Positions 1-7,396 of a DNA stretch of 64,000 nt are shown in pieces. The stretch spans positions 248,001-312,000 of the forward strand of contig NZ_OY787469.1 of the NCBI RefSeq assembly GCF_963678835.1, written 5' to 3'. The DNA comes from an uncultured Desulfuromonas sp. (lineage in GTDB: Bacteria > Desulfobacterota > Desulfuromonadia > Desulfuromonadales > Desulfuromonadaceae). Position 1 is the first letter of the stretch; every line of letters begins with the position of its first letter. The translations under genes were made by a program, and so were the position numbers. Below the pieces are notes generated by a model, which saw nothing but the letters and a program-made list of their open reading frames with translations, had not been told where the DNA came from and did not search any database.

Positions 1-1329
1 CGCACCGGCGACCAGACCGTCAATAATGTCCACAAAGCCCTGATACAGGGCACGACCACGGGACTCGCCGTTTCTGACCGCGTGGAACAGATGCTGAAAC
101 TGCATGATCACCAGCAGCACCATCGTGGCACGGAAAGCCGCCATATCCGGCGAATGGCGCGGCACGATCAGCTCGTAAAGCAGGTAAAGAATCGGCACCA
201 GATAGTGAAAGCCCTCGCTCAGGATGGTGAAAAAAACCGGCAGTTCCGCTTTGGTCAGGCCGCGCATGCCGAGTTTACTCGCCTCGATATGGGTGAGGAA
301 AAACAGCGCAATATACGAGGCAAAGGCCGGAATCGCCGCCGCCTTGCACACCTCCAGATACGGCAGATTGACGTACTCGGCAATGATAAACGCTGCCGCG
401 CCCATCACCGGCGGCATCAGTTGACCGTTGGTGGACACCGCTACCTCGATAGCCGCCGCTTTCTTAGCCGGATAACCGACCTTCTTCATCAGTGGAATGG
501 TAAAGGTGCCGGTGGTAACGACATTGGCGATGGAGGAGCCGGAAATCAGCCCGGTTAAACCGGAAGAGAGCACCGCAGCCTTGGCCGGGCCACCTTTGTA
601 GCGCCCCAGCAGACTCATGGCCAGATCGATAAAAAAACGTCCGGCACCGGCCTTTTCAAGTAGAGCGCCAAACAACACATAGAGAAAGACGATCTTGGCC
701 GATACGTAGATGGGCACGCCGTAGATGCCCTCAGTAGTCAGGGCGATCTGGCCGAGATAGCGGTTAACGCTGACCCCTTTGAACGCGAGAAAATCGGGCA
801 TGTAAGGGCCGAAAAAAGCGTACAGGGTAAACAGCATGCCGATCACGGCCAGGGCCGGACCGACCACTCGCCGCGTGGCTTCCCACAGTACGATCACCAG
901 CAGGCTACCCACCACAATGTCGCGGCTGCTGGCCATGCCGACCCGCGCCGCCAGCCCCTCGTAATCGAGCACAATATACAGGGCCAGCAGCGTTGCCGTC
1001 AGCGCAATCACCAGATCCATCAGCGGAATCCGGTCCATTGCCGACAACCAGCGCAAGCCGGGAACATTGATTTTGCGTTTAAAGGTCGGGGCGGAGATAA
1101 AAATCAGGAACAACGCAAACGCCAGATGAATAGCTCGTACATAGGTGGAATCGAGCAACAGCCAGCTCGACAGCGAGAGTTGAAACAACGACCAGCTCAG
1201 CGCCACCACCGGTACAATAAACCGCTGCCATCCTGAGACGTGGCGCAGGCCCAGCTCCTCTTCCTGAACAAGGCGGCGCGCCTGTTCCACCCCCTCGTCA
1301 ATGGGTTGCCGGTTGTGTTGATCGTCCAT
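1..1329 (-). CDS. TRAP transporter permease, fused small/large subunit, TAXI type (3' end outside window)
   Basis: This is the membrane part of a tripartite ATP-independent periplasmic transporter that imports an organic anion using an ion gradient. The reading frame starts at an ATG preceded by AGGTGAG and stays open for 443 codons to the left edge, so the C-terminus is missing. The visible protein has a charged N-terminus, then many hydrophobic segments with the small-subunit-like part first and the large-subunit-like part after it. Motifs such as GLISGSSIANVVTTGTFTIP and NGQLMPPVMGAAAF are typical of the 4TM/12TM fused family. The binding-protein gene lies 34 bases upstream on the same strand, so the two form an operon. 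The substrate cannot be read from sequence; TAXI systems are often assigned to dicarboxylates or glutamate. Confidence 0.92.
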   Translation of the reverse strand, partial: MDDQHNRQPIDEGVEQARRLVQEEELGLRHVSGWQRFIVPVVALSWSLFQLSLSSWLLLDSTYVRAIHLAFALFLIFISAPTFKRKINVPGLRWLSAMDRIPLMDLVIALTATLLALYIVLDYEGLAARVGMASSRDIVVGSLLVIVLWEATRRVVGPALAVIGMLFTLYAFFGPYMPDFLAFKGVSVNRYLGQIALTTEGIYGVPIYVSAKIVFLYVLFGALLEKAGAGRFFIDLAMSLLGRYKGGPAKAAVLSSGLTGLISGSSIANVVTTGTFTIPLMKKVGYPAKKAAAIEVAVSTNGQLMPPVMGAAAFIIAEYVNLPYLEVCKAAAIPAFASYIALFFLTHIEASKLGMRGLTKAELPVFFTILSEGFHYLVPILYLLYELIVPRHSPDMAAFRATMVLLVIMQFQHLFHAVRNGESRGRALYQGFVDIIDGLVAGA

Positions 1330-1363
1330 CTCACCTGCCCCGGAGTTGTTCACTTCAATCGAC

Positions 1364-2341
1364 CTACTTCAGTCCCACTTCTTTGTAATACTTCATCGCG
1401 CCCGAATGGATCGGCGCGGACAGGCCATCGAGCATCTGATGTTTGGTCAGCGAGGCATAGGCCGGATGCAGTTTTTTGAACTCCTCGAAATTGTCAAACA
1501 CCTCTTTGGTGATAGCATAAACGATCTCATCCGACACATCGGCACTGGTGCACAACGTCGCTTTCACACCATAGGTGTTCACATCGGCATCATTGACCAC
1601 ACCGGGGTAAAGGTCCACCGGAATTGCTGCCGCCGCATAAAAGGGGAATTGCTGCACCAGCTTGCTGCTGATCTCTTCGGGCACGGCAACAAAATTCACT
1701 TTGCGCGCACCGGCCACAGCCTCTTTCACCGAACCGTTGGGATGACCGACGGTGTAAAAGTAGGCATCAATGCGGCCATCCTGCAGCATGCTCGCAGATT
1801 CCGCCGCTTTCAGCCCCTCAACCTGTAAATCCTTGCCCGGCTCCATGCCTACGGCGTTCAGCAGATCCATGGCATTGCCGCGCTGTCCGGTGCCCGGAGC
1901 ACCGATATTCACCACATGTCCCTTGAGGTCGGCGACTGTGCGAATATTCTTATCTGCCCCGGCAACAATGGTCACCAGTTCGGGATGAATCGAAAACACC
2001 GCCCGCAGTTTGGTAAACGGCTTGCCCTGCCACTCACCCAGGCCATTGTAGGCCTGATACTGCCGGTCAGATTGAACAATGCCAAACTCAAGATCGCCCA
2101 CGGAGAGGGCATTGACATTAAACACCGACCCGCCGGTGGACTGAAACGTGGCGCTCAGGTTGTACTCCCTGCGTTTCTTATTCACCATCTTGGCAATGGC
2201 GCCGCCGGTCGGGTAGTACACGCCGGTCACGCCACCAGTGCCGATGGACACATAGGTGGTCCGTGCAGCAAAGCCGCTCACCGGCATCAAAGTAACGGCC
2301 ATCAACAGACAAGACAAGATCACCAGCCCTTTTTTCATCAT
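1364..2341 (-). CDS. TAXI-family TRAP transporter solute-binding protein
   Basis: This 325-residue protein is the periplasmic receptor of the adjacent TRAP permease. It begins with a clear signal peptide (MMKK, a hydrophobic stretch, cleavage near GFAA). Its mature part opens with the TAXI hallmark YVSIGTGGVTGVYYPTGGAI. The rest follows the family pattern, including SVFNVNALSVGDLEFGIVQS and LKAAESASMLQDGRIDAYFY. Length is normal for the family. Two ATG codons in tandem follow AAAGGGG, and either could be the start. It is the first gene of a leftward two-gene operon. The ligand is unknown. Confidence 0.93.
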   Translation of the reverse strand: MMKKGLVILSCLLMAVTLMPVSGFAARTTYVSIGTGGVTGVYYPTGGAIAKMVNKKRREYNLSATFQSTGGSVFNVNALSVGDLEFGIVQSDRQYQAYNGLGEWQGKPFTKLRAVFSIHPELVTIVAGADKNIRTVADLKGHVVNIGAPGTGQRGNAMDLLNAVGMEPGKDLQVEGLKAAESASMLQDGRIDAYFYTVGHPNGSVKEAVAGARKVNFVAVPEEISSKLVQQFPFYAAAAIPVDLYPGVVNDADVNTYGVKATLCTSADVSDEIVYAITKEVFDNFEEFKKLHPAYASLTKHQMLDGLSAPIHSGAMKYYKEVGLK

Positions 2342-2548
2342 GTGCCCCTTTATCGCTTGAACAGAAAAACGTTTTCGACATATTCAAAATATTACTTAAA
2401 ACAACAGGTTAAGAGCTGAAAATTGTAACATTGTTCCTGGGACAATTGTGAGAATTTTCCCAAGAAGTGTAATTCAACCGCTGCCTACCGGAGAGTCGCC
2501 GTGGAGCGGATGACGTGCGCAAGGGTGGGCCGTCTCTCTTTTTCTCTC

Positions 2549-2619
2549 TGGCGAAAACATTAAAACGCAGGTATGTTTTAATTTAATCCATTATATTTAT
2601 TGATCAAGTTGTGAGACAG
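2549..2619. repeat. Solo relic of an IS4-type element end
   Basis: About 70 bp match the right end of the complete insertion sequence at 13195-14444. Both share TGGCGAAAACATT at one side and TTTATTGATCAA followed by TTGTGAGACAG at the other, with diverged bases between. No transposase is attached, so this is a leftover end. It lies just upstream of the PAS-domain gene and may contribute to its promoter region. The rest of 2342-2686 holds only the leader of the binding-protein gene and a small palindrome. Confidence 0.6.
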
Positions 2620-2639
2620 CAGCAGGCAGTGCCTGCTGC
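2619..2639. repeat. Perfect 10-bp palindrome
   Basis: GCAGCAGGCA, a single central G, then its exact reverse complement. It abuts the IS-end relic and lies about 50 bases ahead of the PAS gene. It could be a protein-binding site or a hairpin in the leader; no T-run follows. Confidence 0.5.
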
Positions 2640-2686
2640 AATAAAACTAAAAAACGTGTGTCTTTCTTTTAGACAAAGGAATCATC

Positions 2687-3397
2687 ATGTCTGAAAAGCC
2701 AACGTATAAAGAATTGGAAGAGCGCGTTCAGTACCTGGAAAAGGCTGAACACGAACTCAAGAAGATCGAAGCGTTGCTAAAAGATGAGATTTTTTGGCGA
2801 CGACTTTTGGTGGAGGAATCACGCGACGGTATCATTGTCATTGACCAAAATATCAAAGTCTTTGAAGCGAATAAAAAATTTGCCGATATGCTTGGTTATT
2901 CAATGGAAGAAATCCACCAGCTTCATGTCTGGGACTGGGACACTCAGTTTACCAAAGAAGAATTGCATCAAATGTCCCAAACGGTCCTTGACGTCGGCCA
3001 CCATTTTGAAACACGCCACCGTCGCAAAGACGGCACCCTCATTGATGTCGCACTAAGCAATAATGGTATCGTTTACAGGGGCAAAAAGTTGATCCTCTGT
3101 GTCTGTCGAGATATTACCGCGAGCAAACAAGCCACAAAAGAACGCGAAGAGCTGATACAAGAGCTTAAAAAAGCAGCAACGGAGATTAAGATTTTAAGGG
3201 GCATATTGCCCTTGTGCTCTTTTTGTAAAAAGATCAGAGATGATAAAGGTTATTGGCAGCAGGTTGATACCTATATCGACAAACATACCGAAGCGGATAT
3301 CAGTCACAGTATCTGTCCGGACTGTATGAAACAACACTATCCAGAAGAATATAAAGGGCTCTGTTTAGAGCAAGATATTCCATTGCCCAACGAATAA
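2687..3397 (+). CDS. PAS-domain sensor protein with C-terminal cysteine motif
   Basis: A 236-residue soluble protein. It has a short coiled coil at 5-35, one PAS domain at about 40-145 (GIIVIDQNIKVFEANKKFA, then the PAC-like segment RRKDGTLIDVALS), a second helix, and a C-terminal cysteine motif at about 180-225 (LPLCSFCKKIRDDKGYW, then ICPDCMKQHYPEEY). That C-terminal motif is common behind PAS or receiver domains in deltaproteobacteria, and its CxxC pairs may bind metal or act in redox sensing. No kinase, GGDEF or DNA-binding domain is present, so the partner is unknown. The start follows AAGGA. Confidence 0.8.
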   Translation: MSEKPTYKELEERVQYLEKAEHELKKIEALLKDEIFWRRLLVEESRDGIIVIDQNIKVFEANKKFADMLGYSMEEIHQLHVWDWDTQFTKEELHQMSQTVLDVGHHFETRHRRKDGTLIDVALSNNGIVYRGKKLILCVCRDITASKQATKEREELIQELKKAATEIKILRGILPLCSFCKKIRDDKGYWQQVDTYIDKHTEADISHSICPDCMKQHYPEEYKGLCLEQDIPLPNE

Positions 3398-3475
3398 AGA
3401 TCGCTCGCACGAGGCATGAGCCGTGATCTGCAGCTAGAATTTACTCGGGGCCGTATTCTGCGTTTCCCCAAAGAT

Positions 3476-3554
3476 CTTTTCGTATCAGCAAGGTACACGG
3501 AGGCGGCATAGTTGTTCTATGGCAACGAGGTGTAACGCCGTTGATATGAAAAAG
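3476..3554 (+). repeat. Hairpin repeat, diverged copy 1
   Basis: A long imperfect hairpin with outer stem CGTATCAGC/GTTGATATG flanked by TTTT/AAAA and an inner CATAG-TTGTT-CTATG hairpin. It is a diverged relative of the copies at 42355-42453 and 49146-49244. The outer stem differs in sequence from those copies but stays paired. It sits in the gap between two convergent genes. Confidence 0.6.
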
Positions 3555-3586
3555 GCCCAAAAGAGTGCCATCATTAGGAAGAACCC

Positions 3587-3883
3587 CTAAGCATTCAGGG
3601 TTTCAATAGCAAATTCCCCCAGTTCTTCCTTTTCAACAACGTTGCCATCTTTCGATCTGCGGACATGGCGTTGGTTAATACCAACGACAAGTAACGATAA
3701 AGGGATATAGTTCAGGGTTATGATTGCGGCCCATGCTTGTTGGGCCACTTTGTCGGGATAAGCAAACAGAAGAATTGATGTGCAGACGAAGATGATAAGC
3801 GTCATGGTGTTGATGGCCCAATACGCTGACCAGCGGTAGCTGTTGATATAAACCTTGCCGTCATATTTTGCCGCCCAATACAA
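3587..3883 (-). CDS. Hypothetical membrane protein, probable C-terminal half of a frameshifted gene
   Basis: This 98-residue fragment has two hydrophobic segments (around INTMTLIIFVCTSILLFAY and IITLNYIPLSLLVVGI) and a charged tail. Its only start is a TTG with no good ribosome site. The same frame stays open upstream through a T7 run at 3969-3975, encoding a natural-looking membrane segment (LTFAGWPGYPLTLNSVVIL). The preceding gene stops within that run. The two halves therefore read best as one membrane protein of about 240 residues split by a one-base homopolymer change. No family recognised. Confidence 0.5.
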   Translation of the reverse strand: MYWAAKYDGKVYINSYRWSAYWAINTMTLIIFVCTSILLFAYPDKVAQQAWAAIITLNYIPLSLLVVGINQRHVRRSKDGNVVEKEELGEFAIETLNA

Positions 3884-3966
3884 GATGATCGATCCGGTTA
3901 CAATGCCGATGGAAAGGATGACAACAGAGTTTAAGGTTAGAGGATACCCGGGCCATCCGGCAAAAG

Positions 3967-4320
3967 TTAAAAAAACAAAAATAAAGAAACTGAAATAAAA
4001 AAACTCCCGCCGATCGCCGTTAGAAAAACGGCCAGCAGACTTTGAACTCTGTTGATCTGTTTGCTGCTTCGTTTCGCCACAAAGAATACCAGTGGAATCG
4101 TCAGAAGAGTGATCAACGATGCTGCAAATGGCAGGAGTGGTAATTCCGGCCCCGTTACCGGTTTCCTGTCCAGGGCAATAACTAAAATCAAATAGGTCAA
4201 AAAGCTCAATGCGAATGATTCCAACAGGGTTAACAGTGATGCTAAAGAAAGTTTTCCCTTAATGCTGCACAGGATTTTCAATAGGAGAAGCGTAGCAGCG
4301 ACGGAGTAAAGAACTGTCAT
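3967..4320 (-). CDS. Hypothetical multi-pass membrane protein, probable N-terminal half of a frameshifted gene
   Basis: A 117-residue protein with about four membrane segments, separated by short charged loops (LDRKPVTGPELP, VAKRSSKQINRVQ). The start ATG follows AAAGGG. It ends abruptly inside a membrane helix (SLFLFF-stop) at a run of seven T's. The -1 frame continues into the next gene with hydrophobic sequence. This may be a true disruption, a phase-variable homopolymer or a sequencing error. Function unknown. Confidence 0.6.
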   Translation of the reverse strand: MTVLYSVAATLLLLKILCSIKGKLSLASLLTLLESFALSFLTYLILVIALDRKPVTGPELPLLPFAASLITLLTIPLVFFVAKRSSKQINRVQSLLAVFLTAIGGSFFISVSLFLFF

Positions 4321-4488
4321 GTTTGGCCCTTTTCAGATTCGCAAAGAAAATTTATTCATTATCTATGAATTTACGAATGTTTGCTTTTGTTAATATACGG
4401 TTTCCAAGTTTTCTTTTCCAGGTCTTTTTCTGTAATGATCCAAAATGTTTTTGCAACCGGCAGCAGTAGGCATTTTTTATGATAGTAG

Positions 4489-4526
4489 AACGCCCCGCTG
4501 AATTTCAGCGAGGCGTTGGTGTTTTT
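4489..4526. terminator. Hairpin terminator
   Basis: Stem AACGCC/GGCGTT continued by CGCTGA/TCAGCG with a three-base loop; five T's follow on the plus strand. It lies downstream of the leftward P-loop gene and probably ends its transcript, although the T-run favours the plus direction. Confidence 0.5.
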
Positions 4527-4551
4527 CATGTGAAAACCTCAAATGTGGCTT

Positions 4552-5085
4552 TTAACTATTTGCCTGTGCCCCGTTTGCAGTCTCCCGCAAAAATCCCTCA
4601 ATCTCTCCCGGCGTGCGCAAATGAAAGACCTGCTTCTTTTGTACCGCCTGAGCGACAAACGCCCGGTAACGCGGTGTCAGGTGACGATGGCACAACCACA
4701 GCACCCGATAACTACTCAACGTGCTGCGCCACATGGGGCTGCCCTCCGGCCATCCTTCCGGCGTGACCCACAGCCCTTTGATCAGCCGTTTCGTCACCCA
4801 CCAGGCATGCATAGGCAACGGCAAGTCCAGGTAGACCAACGTGTCGGCCTCAGCCAGACGCTGCCACAGAGTCGTCATGCAGCCAAAGCCGTCAATGATC
4901 CACTCCGGCTGTTTTAGCAGCTCGGCATGAAGGGCCAGATATTCTTCTTGAGGGATTTCGTCACCGCCGGGGCGGAACTTGATGGTATCCAGGGGATGCA
5001 GTGGCAGGCCGGTGGTTTCGGCCAGCCTTTTTGCCAGAGTGGATTTGCCGCCACCGGCATTACCAAATACAGCGACTCGTTTCAT
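4552..5085 (-). CDS. Adenylate kinase-like P-loop NTPase (topology-modulation/FlaR-type)
   Basis: A 177-residue cytoplasmic protein. The start was placed at the ATG behind a perfect AGGAGG; longer upstream frames lack a ribosome site. The protein opens with MKRVAVFGNAGGGKSTLAKRL, a Walker A motif at residues 8-15. It continues with LPLHPLDTIKFRPGG, WIIDGF and VYLDLP, the pattern of the small nucleoside-kinase-like family often annotated as DNA topology modulation protein FlaR. The arginine-rich C-terminal half fits a lid. The real substrate of this family is not established. Confidence 0.75.
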   Translation of the reverse strand: MKRVAVFGNAGGGKSTLAKRLAETTGLPLHPLDTIKFRPGGDEIPQEEYLALHAELLKQPEWIIDGFGCMTTLWQRLAEADTLVYLDLPLPMHAWWVTKRLIKGLWVTPEGWPEGSPMWRSTLSSYRVLWLCHRHLTPRYRAFVAQAVQKKQVFHLRTPGEIEGFLRETANGAQANS

Positions 5086-5286
5086 GTTGCCTCCTGTTTC
5101 GTGAAAAAAAGCCCAGAAAGCAGCAACAAAAAAACCCGCCATCTGGGCGGGTTTGACTGACGTATCAGCACATCGCAACACCCACCATCCCTAAGGAATG
5201 GTGATAATAATGTTCTGGTGATGTGTGGAATGTGTGTTCATGCCTAAAATGTGCAAGATGTCGCGGGGAATGTCAACCCGGATTTC

Positions 5287-5332
5287 TTGACTTTGTTCGC
5301 GCCGCAAACAATAATGCGCATATAGTGCGCAT
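5287..5332 (+). promoter_or_regulatory. Promoter and candidate operator of ccdAB
   Basis: TTGACT (5287-5292) and AATAAT (5310-5315) are spaced by 17 bases, a good sigma-70 promoter. Overlapping and following the -10 is a perfect inverted repeat ATGCGCA-TATAG-TGCGCAT (5314-5332). Type II antitoxins normally repress their own promoter at such a site, so this is the likely CcdA operator. Confidence 0.6.
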
Positions 5333-5342
5333 GGAGGTTGCA

Positions 5343-5576
5343 ATGAAAAATACAGTTCGCAAACAATCGGCAAATCTCAGCATTCGCAGTGATCTACTTC
5401 AACGGGCAAAGAGAAACAAAATTAATCTCTCCAAAACTCTGGAGGATCGGCTGGAAGAGCTGTTAAAAGCACAGGACCGCGAAGAATGGTTGAAACAAAA
5501 TCGCGATGCCATCAAAACCGCCAATGACTATGTTGCGGAAAAAGGGCTGTGGAGTGACGGCTTGAGGCAATTCTGA
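5343..5576 (+). CDS. ccdA: Type II antitoxin, CcdA family
   Basis: A 77-residue antitoxin. The start was placed at the ATG behind GGAGG rather than the longer frame, because homology begins at MKNTVRKQSANLSIRSDLL. The N-terminal half is a ribbon-helix-helix DNA-binding fold (ANLSIRSDLLQRAKRNKINLSKTLEDRL). The C-terminal half is the disordered toxin-binding tail, with the CcdA-like ending AEKGLWSDGLRQF. It binds and neutralises CcdB and should repress the operon through the palindrome at the promoter. Its stop overlaps the toxin start by one base (TGATG), giving translational coupling. Confidence 0.9.
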   Translation: MKNTVRKQSANLSIRSDLLQRAKRNKINLSKTLEDRLEELLKAQDREEWLKQNRDAIKTANDYVAEKGLWSDGLRQF

Positions 5577-5878
5577 TGGCACAATTCGACATTTATCCCT
5601 CCTCCTCCGCCAACGCCGCCTACCTCATCGATTTACAGGATGATCTCATCGACGATTTGTCAACACGGGCTGTTGCTCCTTTGGTTGCTATTGACGAGGT
5701 GCCCAAGCGCATGAAAATCCTCAATCCGATGATTCAGATTGAAGGTAAGGATTACGTTTTGATGACCCATCTCTTAGCTGCAATCCCGGTTTCGACATTA
5801 AAGAATAGGATTGCTTCGGCTTCTTGCCAACGTGATGAGATTATCGCCTCGCTCGATTTTCTTTTTACGGGCATCTAA
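5576..5878 (+). CDS. ccdB: Type II toxin, CcdB family (DNA gyrase poison)
   Basis: A 100-residue protein of normal family length, beginning MAQFDIYP as in CcdB proteins. It keeps the family core (YLIDLQDDLIDDLSTRAVAPLV, YVLMTHLLAAIP) and the C-terminal SLDFLFTGI; the C-terminal residues in CcdB contact gyrase. By homology it traps GyrA-DNA complexes when free of CcdA. It is coupled to ccdA by a one-base overlap. No disabling change is seen, so the module is probably functional. Confidence 0.9.
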   Translation: MAQFDIYPSSSANAAYLIDLQDDLIDDLSTRAVAPLVAIDEVPKRMKILNPMIQIEGKDYVLMTHLLAAIPVSTLKNRIASASCQRDEIIASLDFLFTGI

Positions 5879-5910
5879 GAATCGTGTAGGTGACGCCTCT
5901 CGGCACTGCT

Positions 5911-5942
5911 AACTGCTGCAAATCAAAAATAATCCGCTCACC
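5911..5942 (-). pseudogene. Relic of the 3' end of the ATPase gene at 16825
   Basis: Thirty-two bases are identical to the last codons of the leftward ATPase gene (encoding the peptide GERIIFDLQQL). No open frame surrounds it. It sits 33 bases beyond the ccdB stop. A larger relic of the same gene lies beside the parDE module near 16.1 kb. Confidence 0.6.
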
Positions 5943-6066
5943 TTGACGTACCCTTGTAATCAGCATTCATTTGGCAAAAAACTTGATAATTAATATACTC
6001 TCAGTTAGCCTCTGGTTTGTCTATTTAACGTCACCGTGAATTGTACTCTAAGACGAGGAGGAAGTT

Positions 6067-6591
6067 TTGAATACACTGACAAGGGCTGTGGTCGTTTGGA
6101 TTATTGTCTTGTTGTTGCCCGTTGTTTGCGTGGCGGAGATCGTCGAATTGCCAAAATGCAATGCGCGGATTTCCGGCGATTTGAAGCGCGTAAGAATTCA
6201 GGAGGGTGAGGGAACGGGGCAACCTGAATATCATCAATACGTTGTGCATATTGGAAAAGATGTGGTTGTGCATGTGATGAAGCTCGATTTTCCTGATTTT
6301 GCTCTTTTTGGCAAAACGTCGGATGAAATTCTTGATGAAACGATCCATAGCGTCATTAACACAATGAACAAGGCAGCCTACGAGAATGCCGACATCCTCG
6401 GCATTCAGCCGACCAGTTATAACGATTTTCCCGGCCGTATTGTTACGATAAACGCAACGAAAGTTGGTTATTTGCAAAGGACAAAAGCGTTTCTTAAAGA
6501 TCAATCCGTCATTGTTGCGTCGGTTGTCGGACCGGTAAACGCGATTGGCGAACGGGAAAACCAAATTTTTGAATCGTTTATGTTTTGGTAG
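6067..6591 (+). CDS. Small exported protein of unknown function, paralogue 1
   Basis: A 174-residue protein starting at TTG behind GAGGAGG. A signal peptide is evident (hydrophobic stretch to CVAEIVELPKCNARISGDLK). The mature part is about 150 residues and predicted mixed alpha/beta, with PTSYNDFPGRIVTINATKVG and a C-terminal GERENQIFESFMFW. It shares most of these blocks, and exactly the same length, with the next gene. A single cysteine (NAR-adjacent) is kept in both copies. I recognise no family. It is probably periplasmic, and the two copies and the propeller gene may be one locus. Confidence 0.7.
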   Translation: MNTLTRAVVVWIIVLLLPVVCVAEIVELPKCNARISGDLKRVRIQEGEGTGQPEYHQYVVHIGKDVVVHVMKLDFPDFALFGKTSDEILDETIHSVINTMNKAAYENADILGIQPTSYNDFPGRIVTINATKVGYLQRTKAFLKDQSVIVASVVGPVNAIGERENQIFESFMFW

Positions 6592-6706
6592 CGCTCTCCC
6601 AGCAAGAACAATTCAATTTTTTAAGACAGATATATTTTAGTGATTTTGTACGGATATCCTATTAGGTAGCTTGAGGAGGATGCGTACCGCGACGAAGGAG
6701 GCTTTT

Positions 6707-7231
6707 TTGAAAAAATTGACATGGGGTGTGATTATTCTTCTGCTCGTCCTTTTAGGGCCTGTCATTTGTGCCGCAGATATCGTCGAATTTCCCAAATGTA
6801 ATGCGCGGATTTCCGGCGATTTAAAAGGGGTGAGGGTTCAGGACAAAAGTGACGAACAGGGTGAATCCTCACAATATTTTGCCCATATCGGCAAAGGAGT
6901 GGCCGTTCATGTAATGAGAATTGACTTTCCTGATGAACTACTTAAGGGAGAGAGTTCGGATGACATCCTTGATTTTATGGTCCAAATCGTCATGAAAACG
7001 ATGAACAAAGCGGCCGACGGGGATATCGACATCCTCAGCATTGAGCCGACCAGTTATAACGATCTACCCGGTCGTATTGTTACAATGGATATGGCTGAGG
7101 TTGGTTGTATGCAAAAGACAAAAGCTTTCCTCAAAGACCATCGATCTATTATTGCCGCGACTCTTGTTGGTCCAACAGATAAAGTGGGGGAACGGGAAAA
7201 TCTGATTTTTGAATCCTTCAGGTTTTGGTAA
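6707..7231 (+). CDS. Small exported protein of unknown function, paralogue 2
   Basis: A tandem paralogue of the preceding gene. The start was set at TTG 6707, behind AAGGAGG with good spacing. This gives 174 residues, identical in length to its neighbour, whereas the longer frame would include the ribosome site in coding sequence. It has a signal peptide ending near CAADIV, followed by EFPKCNARISGDLKGVR, EPTSYNDLPGRIVTMDMAEVG and GERENLIFESFRFW. The extent of divergence says the duplication is old. Function unknown. Confidence 0.7.
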   Translation: MKKLTWGVIILLLVLLGPVICAADIVEFPKCNARISGDLKGVRVQDKSDEQGESSQYFAHIGKGVAVHVMRIDFPDELLKGESSDDILDFMVQIVMKTMNKAADGDIDILSIEPTSYNDLPGRIVTMDMAEVGCMQKTKAFLKDHRSIIAATLVGPTDKVGERENLIFESFRFW

Positions 7232-7396
7232 CGCCTTTTTGAAACAACATTGCTTCGTTATGGCAAAATAGAGAACGTGGATTTTGTCCTAAATATCAAG
7301 TACGCCTTCCCCTCTTTTTTCACATGGAGGTGGCAATGGGTAAATCCGCCCGAGTGAATTCAAAATGCAAGCATCGGTTATTCCACTGGACTGAAA

